Assembly: GCA_019931245.1 (NCBI GenBank)
Contig: JAINDL010000078.1
Span: 1 to 64,000 of the forward strand
DNA from: Bryobacteraceae bacterium CoA2 C42
Lineage (GTDB): Bacteria > Acidobacteriota > Terriglobia > Bryobacterales > Bryobacteraceae
DNA: 64,000 bases
Direction of reading: 5' to 3'
Shown: positions 43,278 through 52,215 of the stretch, one piece after another
How positions within the stretch are numbered: the stretch's first letter is position 1
How the letters are laid out: each line of letters begins with the position of its first letter
Translations under genes and position numbers: made by a program
Notes under the pieces: generated by a model
The model's database searches: none
The model's input: only the letters and a program-made list of their open reading frames with translations
What the model was told of the DNA's origin: nothing

Positions 43278-44284
43278 CGGTTGGCGTAGTTCTGGGCGTA
43301 GTATTCGCGATAGGCGCCGGAACGTACCCGCTCAATCCACGCGGTGTTCTGCCGGTACCAGTCGATGGTCGAGGCCAAGCCCGTTTCAAACTCCATCTCG
43401 GGCGCCCAGCCGGTTTCGCGGGTGATCTTGTCACTTCTCAGGGCGTAGCGCCGGTCGTGGCCCGGGCGGTCCTTGACGTACTGGATCAGCGCACGTTCGC
43501 GGCCCGTGGCGGCGATGATCCGCTCGACGACTTCAAGATTCGGCAGCGCGCGGCTGCCGCCGATGTTATAGACCTGCCCCGGGCGGCCGCGTTCGAGCAC
43601 GGCGCGGATGGCCCGGCAGTGGTCATCGACGTAGAGCCAGTCGCGCACCTGCTGCCCGTCGCCGTAGACCGGCAGCGGCTTGCCTTCAAGGGCGTTGGCG
43701 ATCATGAGCGGGATCAGCTTTTCGGGGAACTGGTAGGGCCCGTAGTTATTCGAGGCGCGGGTGACCGTGACGGCCATCTTGTAGGTGGTGTGGTAGGAGA
43801 GGGCCAGCAGGTCCGAGCCGGCCTTCGAGGCCGAATAGGGGCTGCTCGTGACGAGCGGATAGTCCTCGTCGGCCTCGTGCGGCGCGGGGATCGAGCCGTA
43901 GACCTCGTCGGTGGAGACGTGCAGGAATCGTGGGACGCCGTGCTTCCGCGCGGCTTCGAGCAGGGTGAAGGTGCCGATGAGGTTGGTCTGGACGACCGGT
44001 TCGGGTGAGAGGATGCTGCGGTCCACGTGGCTTTCGGCCGCGAAGTGAACGAGGGCATCGGGTTGCTCCTGTTCGACGAGCGCATTCACGGCGACCGGGT
44101 CGGCGATGTCGCCCTTCACGAAGCGGTAGCGGGCATCGGCCGCCACCGGGGCGAGGTTGTCGAGGTTGCCGGCGTAGGTCAGCTTGTCGAGAACGGTAAC
44201 GCGAAACGGGTCCGGCCCCGTCAGCAGCAGGCGAACAAACGCGGAGCCGATGAAACCGGCGCCGCCGGTGACGAGTAACTTCAC
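43274..44284 (-). CDS. rfbB: dTDP-glucose 4,6-dehydratase
   Basis: A 336-residue extended short-chain dehydrogenase. The NAD-binding motif is GGAGFIG (7-13). The catalytic centre is seen as STDEVYGS (Thr, Asp, Glu) and the YSASKAGSD Tyr-x-x-x-Lys pair. SYHTTYKMAVTVTRASNNYG and PYQFPEKLIPLM follow, as in RmlB. It makes dTDP-4-keto-6-deoxy-glucose. It overlaps rfbC by 4 bases. Confidence 0.95.
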   Translation of the reverse strand: MKLLVTGGAGFIGSAFVRLLLTGPDPFRVTVLDKLTYAGNLDNLAPVAADARYRFVKGDIADPVAVNALVEQEQPDALVHFAAESHVDRSILSPEPVVQTNLIGTFTLLEAARKHGVPRFLHVSTDEVYGSIPAPHEADEDYPLVTSSPYSASKAGSDLLALSYHTTYKMAVTVTRASNNYGPYQFPEKLIPLMIANALEGKPLPVYGDGQQVRDWLYVDDHCRAIRAVLERGRPGQVYNIGGSRALPNLEVVERIIAATGRERALIQYVKDRPGHDRRYALRSDKITRETGWAPEMEFETGLASTIDWYRQNTAWIERVRSGAYREYYAQNYANR

Positions 44285-44793
44285 TTGTGTTGTAACTCCC
44301 AGTCGTAGGCGATAGCGGGGTCGTTATAGGGGATGCGCCCTTCGTCGGCGGGGTCGTAGAGCCGGTTGGTGAGGTAGACGAGCACCCCGGGTTCCCCGCC
44401 GATGACCTTGTAGCCGTGGGCCACGCCGGGCGGAATCAGCAGCCGCCAGGGACGTAGCGCGCCGATATAGAGGGTGTTCCGCAGGCCATACGTGGCCGAG
44501 CCCTCGCGCAGGTCGACCAGCGCCACCTGAAACATTCCCGCCGCGGCGAGCCAGCAGTCGGTCTGTTTCTGGTGGATGTGAAACGCCTTGATAGTGCCGG
44601 GGTAGCTAAGTGCCGTCGATACTTGGGTCGATTCGGGCGGGAACTCGGTCACCAGGCCCTGGCCCAGGCGCGCCACTTCGAGGAAGTAGCCCCGGTCGTC
44701 CGGCCACACATCCACCTCGACGATGCGAACTCCGGAAATCAGCTGCTCGCTATCCGGCTTCAGGATGACTTTGCCGATGCCCTTCTCGTTCAA
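44281..44793 (-). CDS. rfbC: dTDP-4-dehydrorhamnose 3,5-epimerase-like protein, divergent
   Basis: A 170-residue cupin-fold enzyme between rfbA and rfbB. Early family features are present (VEVDVWPDDRGYFLEV), as are LIPPGVAHGYKVIGGEPGVL and YLTNRLYDPADEG. The usual catalytic R-G-L-H-x-Q block is KAFHIHQKQ here, so Arg-Gly-Leu is replaced while the His and Gln are kept. It may act as the normal 3,5-epimerase or be specialised for another deoxy-sugar. It overlaps both neighbours by 4 bases. Confidence 0.85.
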   Translation of the reverse strand: MNEKGIGKVILKPDSEQLISGVRIVEVDVWPDDRGYFLEVARLGQGLVTEFPPESTQVSTALSYPGTIKAFHIHQKQTDCWLAAAGMFQVALVDLREGSATYGLRNTLYIGALRPWRLLIPPGVAHGYKVIGGEPGVLVYLTNRLYDPADEGRIPYNDPAIAYDWELQHK

Positions 44794-45527
44794 TCGTCCG
44801 CCCTCGTTCTCCCGGTCGTCTCCGCCACCAGATTATTGGCGCGCAGGAGACTTTCAAAGGTGCCGGCATCGGTCCACCAGCCCTCGAGATAAGAGAACGC
44901 CATGGTGCCGTCGGCAATGTAGGAGTTGTTGACGTCGGTGATCTCCAACTCGCCGCGTTCGGAGCGCTTGAGGCCCTTCACTTTCTCAAACACGTGCTCG
45001 TCGTAGAGGTAAAAACCGGTGACGGCGAGGTTCGACTTGGGCTGTTTCGGTTTCTCTTCGATTCCGATGATCTTGTCGCCGACGATCTCGGCGACGCCAA
45101 ACCGCTCGGCGTCCTCCACCTCTTTGAGAAGGATCCGCGCGCCCCCCGGCTGGGCGCGGAAGGCATCAACCGCCTCTTTGATGGACCCCGCAATGATGTT
45201 GTCGCCCAGCACGACGCAGATGCGTTCTCCGTCGGCGAAATGTTCGGCCAGCGAGAGCGCTTCGGCGATGCCGCCTTCGCCCTCCTGATACGTAAAGTCC
45301 AGGTGGGTTAAACCGAACTCCTTGCCGTTGGCGAGCAGGCGGAGAAAGTCGCCGGCATTGCGGCCACCGGTTACGATGAGGATATCGCGAATGCCCGCGT
45401 CAACCAGCGTCTGAATCGGGTAATAGATCATCGGCTTGTCGTAGATCGGCAGCAGATGTTTGTTCGTAATTTTTGTCAGCGGAAAAAGCCGGCTACCCGT
45501 GCCTCCCGCCAGTACCACACCTTTCAT
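44790..45527 (-). CDS. rfbA: Glucose-1-phosphate thymidylyltransferase (short form)
   Basis: A 245-residue nucleotidyltransferase. The nucleotide-binding GGTGSRLFPLT (8-18) and NKHLLPIYDKPMIYYPIQTL are textbook RmlA. VVLGDNIIAGS and GIEEKPKQPKSNLAVTGFYL follow. It lacks about 45 C-terminal residues found in the long RmlA form. First gene of the rfbA-rfbC-rfbB operon. rfbD (the reductase) is not in the window. Confidence 0.93.
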   Translation of the reverse strand: MKGVVLAGGTGSRLFPLTKITNKHLLPIYDKPMIYYPIQTLVDAGIRDILIVTGGRNAGDFLRLLANGKEFGLTHLDFTYQEGEGGIAEALSLAEHFADGERICVVLGDNIIAGSIKEAVDAFRAQPGGARILLKEVEDAERFGVAEIVGDKIIGIEEKPKQPKSNLAVTGFYLYDEHVFEKVKGLKRSERGELEITDVNNSYIADGTMAFSYLEGWWTDAGTFESLLRANNLVAETTGRTRADD

Positions 45528-45584
45528 GGAAACCCTTTCAAACCAAGCAGATTTAGACTATTGATAGAATACACCATCAATCTC

Positions 45585-45935
45585 ATGAAGCTCCATCGAT
45601 GGAAGTCTATCCCGCTTGAACAGCTCAGCGCGGCGCTCGCTCGCCAGGCCATCCACACCGACCGGATCACCATCGCCCGCCTCGAACTGAAGCAGGGCGC
45701 CATGGTGCCCGATCATCATCACGAAAATGAGCAGGTCACTATCCTCATGGCCGGCAAGCTGCAGTTCATCACCGCCGACGAGGATCTGACCATCGAAGCC
45801 GGCGAGGTGATGCAGATCCCTTCGAACGTGGTCCACCGGGTGATCGCGCTTGAAGATTCCTGGGTATTTGACCTGTTTGCCCCGGTGCGGGAGGATTGGC
45901 TCCGCGGCGACGACGCCTATCTCCGCCGCGGCTGA
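45585..45935 (+). CDS. Cupin-domain protein
   Basis: A 116-residue single-cupin protein. The metal-binding motif 1 is PDHHHENEQVTILMAGKLQF, motif 2 is EAGEVMQIPSNVVHRVIAL, then DSWVFDLFAPVREDW. ATG 45585 is chosen; the sequence in front of it belongs to the gap behind rfbA. The group is often described as capable of binding sugars or small ligands. Its last 19 bases overlap the convergent FG-GAP-like gene. Confidence 0.87.
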   Translation: MKLHRWKSIPLEQLSAALARQAIHTDRITIARLELKQGAMVPDHHHENEQVTILMAGKLQFITADEDLTIEAGEVMQIPSNVVHRVIALEDSWVFDLFAPVREDWLRGDDAYLRRG

Positions 45936-46822
45936 CCAACGGCTTCCGGACTGACCACCACGCCGCCCGGGAGCAGCGCGACCACGGGAGCCCCGGCGGC
46001 CATCTTGCGGCCGGAGGGCCACTCGGTCACGCCCCCGGCGTGTCCGAGCCACAGCGTCGCGCCCACGGCGGCCACCGCCCGCGGGGCTGTGAAGCTCCCG
46101 TCGGCCACCTCCGGCCACAGTTGCCGGGGGTCGGCCGGCCGGGCGAAGTACCGCAGCGGCGCCCCGGCGATATCGCGCTGCAGCGCCACGACGCCACCGC
46201 GCCAGGGCGCGAGCACGAAGTGGGCGTCCGCTGGGTTGGTCGACAGCAGGTTGATGGCAAAGATGCGCCACGGCAGGTCGAACCGCTCCGGGCTGCGGAC
46301 CCAGTAGTTGCCGCAGAAGATGTCCGGCCGCCCGTCGCCATCGACATCGGCGAGCGCGAGGCCCCCCTGCCGCGAGGGCGTGTAGATAGAGTAGATCTCC
46401 CGCATCTGCCAGCGCCCGCCGGCCCGCCAGTAGAAACGGACCTGCTGGGCGCGATGCACCATCAGAAACCCGCTGCGGCCGAACAGCGTGGCCGGCCGGC
46501 ATTCGTGCAGTTCGACGTCTTCGTCGATCGTTTCGGCCCGGTAGGCCGGGGCCGCCAGGAACACGAGGCGCCCCAGCGCACCGGCGGCCGGGCGCTCGGC
46601 CAGCACCAGATCGCGCCCGCCGAGCACGCAGCCCCCATCGTCGTAGCCGTGCGCGGCCCGCGCCACTTCCCGGAACGCGGGGCCGTTCCAGGCGAGCACC
46701 CGCCGCCCCCAGGTAAAGGCACCGGCGCCGCCCCGCAGTCCCTCGCCCGGCAGTTCCCGCCGCCACGCCCAATCCTGTCCGAGCAGGACCATCCCCCACA
46801 GGCCGATTAAACAGAGCCGCAC
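45917..46822 (-). CDS. Secreted FG-GAP/VCBS-like protein
   Basis: A 301-residue protein starting at GTG. Signal peptide at 1-15 (MRLCLIGLWGMVLLG). A calcium-binding-type LALADVDGDGRPDIFCGNYW (about 165-185) marks an FG-GAP/VCBS repeat, and repeated strands such as VLAWNGPAFREVARAAHGYD suggest a beta-propeller. The ligand is unknown. It starts 17 bases from the divergent SirB1 gene. Confidence 0.7.
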   Translation of the reverse strand: MRLCLIGLWGMVLLGQDWAWRRELPGEGLRGGAGAFTWGRRVLAWNGPAFREVARAAHGYDDGGCVLGGRDLVLAERPAAGALGRLVFLAAPAYRAETIDEDVELHECRPATLFGRSGFLMVHRAQQVRFYWRAGGRWQMREIYSIYTPSRQGGLALADVDGDGRPDIFCGNYWVRSPERFDLPWRIFAINLLSTNPADAHFVLAPWRGGVVALQRDIAGAPLRYFARPADPRQLWPEVADGSFTAPRAVAAVGATLWLGHAGGVTEWPSGRKMAAGAPVVALLPGGVVVSPEAVGQPRRR

Positions 46823-46839
46823 GCTTTGCTATTCTATCG

Positions 46840-47664
46840 ATGCCTGCCATGGATGCGCTGATCGACATCTTGACACGCCCGGAATCTGACGCTCCGCTCG
46901 ATCTGGCCGCCCTCGAACTGGCCTCCATTGAGTTCCCCCGGCTCGATCCGGCGCCCTTCATCGACATCCTCGACTCCTACGCCAACGAGGTCGACGAGCG
47001 CATGCGGATGGAGTATGACGGGGTGGAGCGTCTGCAGGTGCTGCACGATTTCCTCTTCCAGGAGCAGGGATTCCAGGGCAACGAGCGCGACTACTACAAC
47101 GCCCGCAACAGCTGCCTGAACGAAGTGATCGCCGCCCGGACGGGCATTCCGATCTCGCTCTCGGTGGTCTACATGGCCATCGCCGAGCGGCTCGAGATGC
47201 CGGTGTTTGGCATCGGGCTGCCGGGCCATTTCCTGTGCAGCTACGAGGACGAAGGCTTCCAGACCTACATCGACGTCTTCCACCAGGGCACGCTGATGAC
47301 GGCCGAGCAGTGCGTCGATTTCGCGCGCACCCTGACCGGCATGGACATCTCGGACGCGCCGCAACTGCTCAAGCCCGTCACGCCGCGCCAGATTCTGATC
47401 CGGATGCTGAACAATCTCCGCAGCATCTATCTGCGCGGCAAGGAGTATCCGAAAGCGTCGCAGGTGCTCGACCTGCTGCTGCAGGCGAGCCCGGCCGACG
47501 CCGACAGCTACATTCTGCGCGGGGCGGTGAACGTGGAGTTGAGGAAGTTCCAGGCCGCCCGCGCGGACTTTGAGCGTTACCTGGCGCTGGTGCCGGACGC
47601 CCGGGACCGCGACCGCGTCGAGCAGCAGATCGCGATCATCGACCGGCACCTGTCGCGGTCCTGA
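46840..47664 (+). CDS. SirB1-like transglutaminase-fold protein with TPR
   Basis: A 274-residue protein. About residues 35-185 match SirB1/TPR-associated transglutaminase-like domain 9: DYYNARNSCLNEVIAARTGI, then PISLSVVYMAIAERL and GIGLPGHFLC, with the conserved Cys and His. The rest (about 190-270) is a tetratricopeptide repeat region (ILIRMLNNLRSIYLRGKEYP, ADADSYILRGAVNVELRKFQ). The role is unknown, and a chaperone-like or protein-modifying role is possible. ATG 46840 is used; 46849 is also possible. Confidence 0.88.
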   Translation: MPAMDALIDILTRPESDAPLDLAALELASIEFPRLDPAPFIDILDSYANEVDERMRMEYDGVERLQVLHDFLFQEQGFQGNERDYYNARNSCLNEVIAARTGIPISLSVVYMAIAERLEMPVFGIGLPGHFLCSYEDEGFQTYIDVFHQGTLMTAEQCVDFARTLTGMDISDAPQLLKPVTPRQILIRMLNNLRSIYLRGKEYPKASQVLDLLLQASPADADSYILRGAVNVELRKFQAARADFERYLALVPDARDRDRVEQQIAIIDRHLSRS

Positions 47665-47672
47665 GGCCGCGG

Positions 47673-50600
47673 CTACAGCGCGGTCACCGCCTTCAGATTG
47701 TCCGAGGGGACCCGGTCGATCAGCATCCGGAACGGGTCGATGCCCGCCTTGTCCGGTAACTCGTCGACGGTGAAGGTGAACTCGGCTTCGCCCGACCGCA
47801 GCGGCATCCGCTGGCGGTGGAGCGTCCGGCCGTAGCGCTGGCCCTTCTCCGGTTTGGCGAAGGCGCCGATTTCGATCTGGTCGGCGACCGGCACCTCCGT
47901 TTCGTTCCCCTTCTCATCGGCCTTGTACTTGCGGGCCTCGATGCGGATGGTGACATCGAACTTCCCGTCGGCCCGCTTTTTGGCCGTGGCGGCCGTGGTG
48001 CGGTTGGCAAAGAGGGTGATGTCCTCGAACAGGTCTTTGAGCAGCGGCCGCAGTTCGGCGGGGGTCTCCTCGGTGAGGGCGTCGAGCAGGGCGTAGGAGG
48101 TCGGGTAGGGCGGCGGCTGATAGGCGTACTGCGCGACGACCTTGCGCAGAGCTCGGTTGATGGCCTCTTCCCCGATCATCTCCTTCAGGTGGTATATGGC
48201 AGCGCTGCCTTTCTGATAGTGGATGTAGCCTTGCGAGGATTCGACGCGGAGCAGGGGCCGCTCCTTTAAACGCTCCTGCCCCCGGGCGGCGAGATAGCGG
48301 TCAACCTCGTATTCAAGGAACTTCCGCATCATGTCCCGGCCGTACTCCTTCTCCATCACCATCAGCGCCGAGTACTGCGCCAGGGTTTCCGACAGCAGCG
48401 TGCCGCCCTGCATGTCGGCCCCTGCGACCTGATGCGCCCACCACTGATGGCCCATTTCGTGGGCCACGACGTAGCGGACCATGTCGATATCGTCCGGCTT
48501 GTCGAGTTTGGAGATGAAGCCGATGGCCTCGGAGTAGGGCATGGTGCCGGGGAAGGCCTGGGCGAAGGTGGCCACGCGCGGGAACTCGATGATCCGCGCC
48601 TGTTTGTGCGCGTAGGGACCGAAGTTCTTCGTGTAGTAGGCGAGCGAGGCCTGAATCGCCTTCATCATCTTGGGCACGTTCCAGTGGTGTTCAGGATGGT
48701 AGTAGACCTCGGTCCGGATCCCGTTCCATTCTTCGCGGGCGACGGCGTAGTGGGCCGACATAAAGCTGTAGAAATTGAGCGAATCGCGGTCGACGCGGTA
48801 GTGGAAGTAGCGGCGGCCGTTTTCGTTCCACTCCCGGGTGAGCGAGCCGGGGGCGATGGCGATCTGGTCGGCCGCGGTGCCGATGGTGGTTTCCACACTC
48901 ACCCAGTCGGCGTTGTTGCTGATGTAGGTGTTGCCGCAGCGGGCGGTGCAGTTGCGTTCAAGCGCGGGCATGAGATCCTTTTCCGGGAGTCCGCGTTTGG
49001 TGCGGTCGTTCCGGTCGCTGATCTCGTAGCCGGGCTGGTAGCCGATCTGGGGCAGGATGGAGTTGTTGAAGAACGTGCCGTTGGGGGAGACTTCAACGGC
49101 GGGGGTTGTGTTCTGGATGCCTTGGGGCCGGAACGAGGTGGTGAGGCGCAACTGGCGCTTTTCGCCCGGCGCGAGGGGCGGCGAGAGCTTGTAGATGCGA
49201 TAGGAAAGGCGGGGGTCGTCCTTTTCAACCGTGGCGCCGTCCATCTGGATGTCGTGCTGGTAGTCGCGGTCGAGCACGAGGTGCATGGCGGTGAGCGGGG
49301 CGGCGTGGGGGTTGATCAACTGCTGGTCGGCCTTGACGACGAGTTCCCGCCGGTCCGGATAGAGTTCGATGTGATAGCGAACGCTCGTGATGCGCGGCTG
49401 GGGCAGAGCGGCAAACTGCTTGTAGGTCTTTTCGTACTCGGCCTGGAGGTTGAGAACCGTTTCGGGGCCGGGGAGCGGATTGAGGACGGCGGAGTTGTAG
49501 TAGAGCCATCCGCCCCACGCCGCGGCGGCGCCGCCGGCGACGAGCGTCGCGGCGCGGAGGGCGCCGGAGAGGGCGAACCGGCGCTGCTTGCCGCGCGGCC
49601 AGAAGGCGACGGTGAGCAGGGCGAGGACGGCGGCGATGAGCAGCCAGTAGCCGGTGAAGCTCCACCAGTTGAGCAGGTAGGGGCCGTAGCCATAGAAGTC
49701 CGAGTAGGTGTAGGGCGGGCGGGAGGCGTAGCGGACGAGGCGTGTGGCCACGTTGAGCGGCGCCCAGACAAAAGCGTTGGCGACGAGGAAGATGATGAAG
49801 CTGAAGTAGCCGATGTACTTGTTGGGCGCGAGGACATGGAGGAAGAACGCCAGCACGGCCTGCAGGACGAACAGCGAGAAGTCGTAGACGAAGAGCTCGG
49901 CGGCGTATAGGCCCAACTGGTAGCGGGTGTAGCCTTGCGAGGCCTGGAAGGCGATGCCGATGGCCATCATCAGCGTCTGGATCATGGCGATGACCCCGAG
50001 CAGGGCGGTGAACTTGGCGGCGTAGGTGAGGGCGGAGGCCTGGGGCGCGGCGTCGATGATCTCGTCCATGCGGGCGTCGCGTTCGCGCCAGATGAGGACG
50101 CCGGCGTAGTAGGTGATCATGGCCAGCAGGAAGATATAGAGCGAACCCTGAATGGTTTCGACAATGCGGTAGGTGACCGGTAGAAAGGTGTTGCCGTAGC
50201 CTTCGCTGGCCGAGAAGATGAGGCTGGGCACGGTGTTCAGGAGCGCCGCGGCGAGCAGCACGAGAAAGCTGGTGGTGCGGACGAGGCCCCAGAACTCGAA
50301 CCGGAGCAGGCCGGCAAACTGCGGCCAGGCGGCGAGCCGGTAGCTGACGGCGGGCAGTTCCAGGCCGCTCGAGGGGGCGCGCGCGGGGAGGGCCTCCGTT
50401 GGGGCGGGCGCAGCGCCGGCGCGGGAGCGTTCGGCGAAGGAGAATCGCCAATAGCCGAGACCGAAGACCAGCGCGCCGATGCTCAGCCACAGCAGGCGGT
50501 TCCAGAGCAGCATCCCCTCCCAGCCGAGCGAGAGCGTGTTCTTGTCGGCCACGGTCCAGTATTTGGTCATCAGGCCGAAGGTGCGGGCGCCGAAGGGGTC

Positions 50601-51224
50601 GATGAGGGCGGCGATGGTCTCGTTGTCGAGGTCCTGGGTGAGGACTTCGGAGACGCCGTAGCCGGTGAGCAGCAGCAGGCTGCCGATGAAGCTGGTGGCG
50701 GTGCTGCGGGTGAGCACGGCGATGGTGAAGACGATGGCGCCGCAGAAGAGCGTGTTGGGAATGGCGAACACGAGGATGCTCTTCCAGTGCGCCGCGGCCA
50801 CGACGGGGCCCCAGCGCTCGGCGTCGTTCCAGGGCATGATGGCGGAGAGCAGAATGCCGGCCGAGATGCCGAGAAAGGGGATGACGGCGACGGCGGCCGA
50901 CCCGAGGAACCGGCCGAGCAGGTAGTCGCGCTTGCGAATCGGCGCGGTGAACAGGAGTTGGTGGGTGTTGTAGGCAAACTCCCGGCTGGCGGCCGAGTTG
51001 ACGAACGCCGTAGTCATCATCAGCGTAAAGATGCCCATGATGGAGTAGAAATTCTGGACGACGAAGGGAGCGTTGCGGAAGGTGTTTTCCAGGCTGGAGC
51101 CCAGGGTGACCTTGTCGGTGGAGGTGGCGGCGAACACGAGCGTGCCGATGATGAAGAAGAACACCCACAGCATCATGCCGCGGAGCCAGAAGCGCAATTC
51201 GAAGCGCAGAAATCCGGTTAACAT
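47673..51224 (-). CDS. ABC transporter permease fused to M1-family aminopeptidase
   Basis: An 1183-residue protein. The N-terminal half (to about 575) has roughly 12 membrane helices in two ABC-2-permease-like sets (GILLSAIMPWNDAERWGPVV, then GLLRFEFWGLVRTTSFLVLL). The second half is an M1 gluzincin (about 620-1183) with HEMGHQWW (922-929) and the downstream third-ligand Glu in LLSETLAQYSAL. The family GAMEN motif is not obvious. The fusion is known in Acidobacteria and Bacteroidota. It overlaps the ABC ATPase gene by 7 bases and should work with it, perhaps in peptide export coupled to cleavage. Confidence 0.92.
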   Translation of the reverse strand: MLTGFLRFELRFWLRGMMLWVFFFIIGTLVFAATSTDKVTLGSSLENTFRNAPFVVQNFYSIMGIFTLMMTTAFVNSAASREFAYNTHQLLFTAPIRKRDYLLGRFLGSAAVAVIPFLGISAGILLSAIMPWNDAERWGPVVAAAHWKSILVFAIPNTLFCGAIVFTIAVLTRSTATSFIGSLLLLTGYGVSEVLTQDLDNETIAALIDPFGARTFGLMTKYWTVADKNTLSLGWEGMLLWNRLLWLSIGALVFGLGYWRFSFAERSRAGAAPAPTEALPARAPSSGLELPAVSYRLAAWPQFAGLLRFEFWGLVRTTSFLVLLAAALLNTVPSLIFSASEGYGNTFLPVTYRIVETIQGSLYIFLLAMITYYAGVLIWRERDARMDEIIDAAPQASALTYAAKFTALLGVIAMIQTLMMAIGIAFQASQGYTRYQLGLYAAELFVYDFSLFVLQAVLAFFLHVLAPNKYIGYFSFIIFLVANAFVWAPLNVATRLVRYASRPPYTYSDFYGYGPYLLNWWSFTGYWLLIAAVLALLTVAFWPRGKQRRFALSGALRAATLVAGGAAAAWGGWLYYNSAVLNPLPGPETVLNLQAEYEKTYKQFAALPQPRITSVRYHIELYPDRRELVVKADQQLINPHAAPLTAMHLVLDRDYQHDIQMDGATVEKDDPRLSYRIYKLSPPLAPGEKRQLRLTTSFRPQGIQNTTPAVEVSPNGTFFNNSILPQIGYQPGYEISDRNDRTKRGLPEKDLMPALERNCTARCGNTYISNNADWVSVETTIGTAADQIAIAPGSLTREWNENGRRYFHYRVDRDSLNFYSFMSAHYAVAREEWNGIRTEVYYHPEHHWNVPKMMKAIQASLAYYTKNFGPYAHKQARIIEFPRVATFAQAFPGTMPYSEAIGFISKLDKPDDIDMVRYVVAHEMGHQWWAHQVAGADMQGGTLLSETLAQYSALMVMEKEYGRDMMRKFLEYEVDRYLAARGQERLKERPLLRVESSQGYIHYQKGSAAIYHLKEMIGEEAINRALRKVVAQYAYQPPPYPTSYALLDALTEETPAELRPLLKDLFEDITLFANRTTAATAKKRADGKFDVTIRIEARKYKADEKGNETEVPVADQIEIGAFAKPEKGQRYGRTLHRQRMPLRSGEAEFTFTVDELPDKAGIDPFRMLIDRVPSDNLKAVTAL

Positions 51225-52090
51225 AGGCCACCAATCCGCGCAAAGAAGACGTCCTCGAGGCCCGGGGCGGCTGCCGCGAACTCTTCGCCGGGGGAGGCGT
51301 CGGCATAGACGTGGACGAGCGGCTGGCCGGCCACCATTTTGCTCGAAATGACGCGGTGGCTGGCTTCGAGGGCGGCGAGGTCGGCCTTGGGCACGCGCCG
51401 CCGCCAGACTTTGCCGGCGAGCGAGGCGACGGCGGCTTCCGGCTCGCCTTCGTAGAGCACGCGGCCCTGGTGGATGATGGCCATGCGGCTGCAGAGTTCG
51501 AGCACGTCTTCGACGATGTGCGTCGAGAGGATCACGATGACGTTTTCGCCGACTTCGGCGAGCAGGTTGTAGAAGCGATTCCGTTCGCCGGGGTCGAGGC
51601 CGGCCGTGGGTTCGTCGACGATGAGCAGTTGGGGGTTGCCGATGAGCGCCTGGGCGATGCCGAAGCGCTGCCGCATGCCGCCGGAGAAGCTGGCGAGCGC
51701 CTTTTTGCGGTGGGCGAAGAGGTTGACCCGCTCAAGCATGGCGTTGACCATGGCGCGGCGGTCGCCCGCGTGGACGAGGCCTTTGAGCAGGGCCATATGG
51801 TCGAGCATCTCGAGGGCGCTGATGCGCGGGTAGACGCCGAAGTCCTGCGGGAGATAGCCGAGGCGGCGGCGGACGGCTTCCTTCTCTTTGAGAACGTCGA
51901 GGTCGCCGCAGCGGATCGAGCCGGCATCGGCGTCCTGAAGGGTGGCGATGGTGCGCATGAGCGTGCTTTTGCCCGCACCGTTCTGCCCGAGTAACCCGTA
52001 CATTCCTTTGGGCACGCGCAGCGAGACGTTGTCGAGCGCCTTCACACCGTTGGCGTAGGTTTTCGATAGTCCTTCGATGATCAGTTCCAT
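51218..52090 (-). CDS. ABC transporter ATP-binding protein
   Basis: A 290-residue ATPase for the adjacent permease/M1 protein. Walker A GQNGAGKS (35-42), Q-loop LPQDFGVYPRI, signature SFSGGMRQRFGIAQ and Walker B LLIVDEPTAGLD are all present, with H-loop STHIVEDVLEL. AAGGAG stands 6 bases before the ATG. First gene of the pair. Confidence 0.95.
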   Translation of the reverse strand: MELIIEGLSKTYANGVKALDNVSLRVPKGMYGLLGQNGAGKSTLMRTIATLQDADAGSIRCGDLDVLKEKEAVRRRLGYLPQDFGVYPRISALEMLDHMALLKGLVHAGDRRAMVNAMLERVNLFAHRKKALASFSGGMRQRFGIAQALIGNPQLLIVDEPTAGLDPGERNRFYNLLAEVGENVIVILSTHIVEDVLELCSRMAIIHQGRVLYEGEPEAAVASLAGKVWRRRVPKADLAALEASHRVISSKMVAGQPLVHVYADASPGEEFAAAAPGLEDVFFARIGGLC

Positions 52091-52215
52091 GATTGCTCCT
52101 TACGATTCGGGCGGGCGATTTGTTCCGGAAATGAAACGATACTCCCGTTTTTGGAATCGACACAACTGGGTGGATGATATACTTTGACGAGTGGATTGAA
52201 ACAGAGGGAATTCTT

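Noticed and set aside
52178-52183. A strong promoter for the first VWFA gene
   Set aside because: TATACT fits a -10 box but no -35 box lies 16-18 bases upstream. I mention it only within the gene entry.
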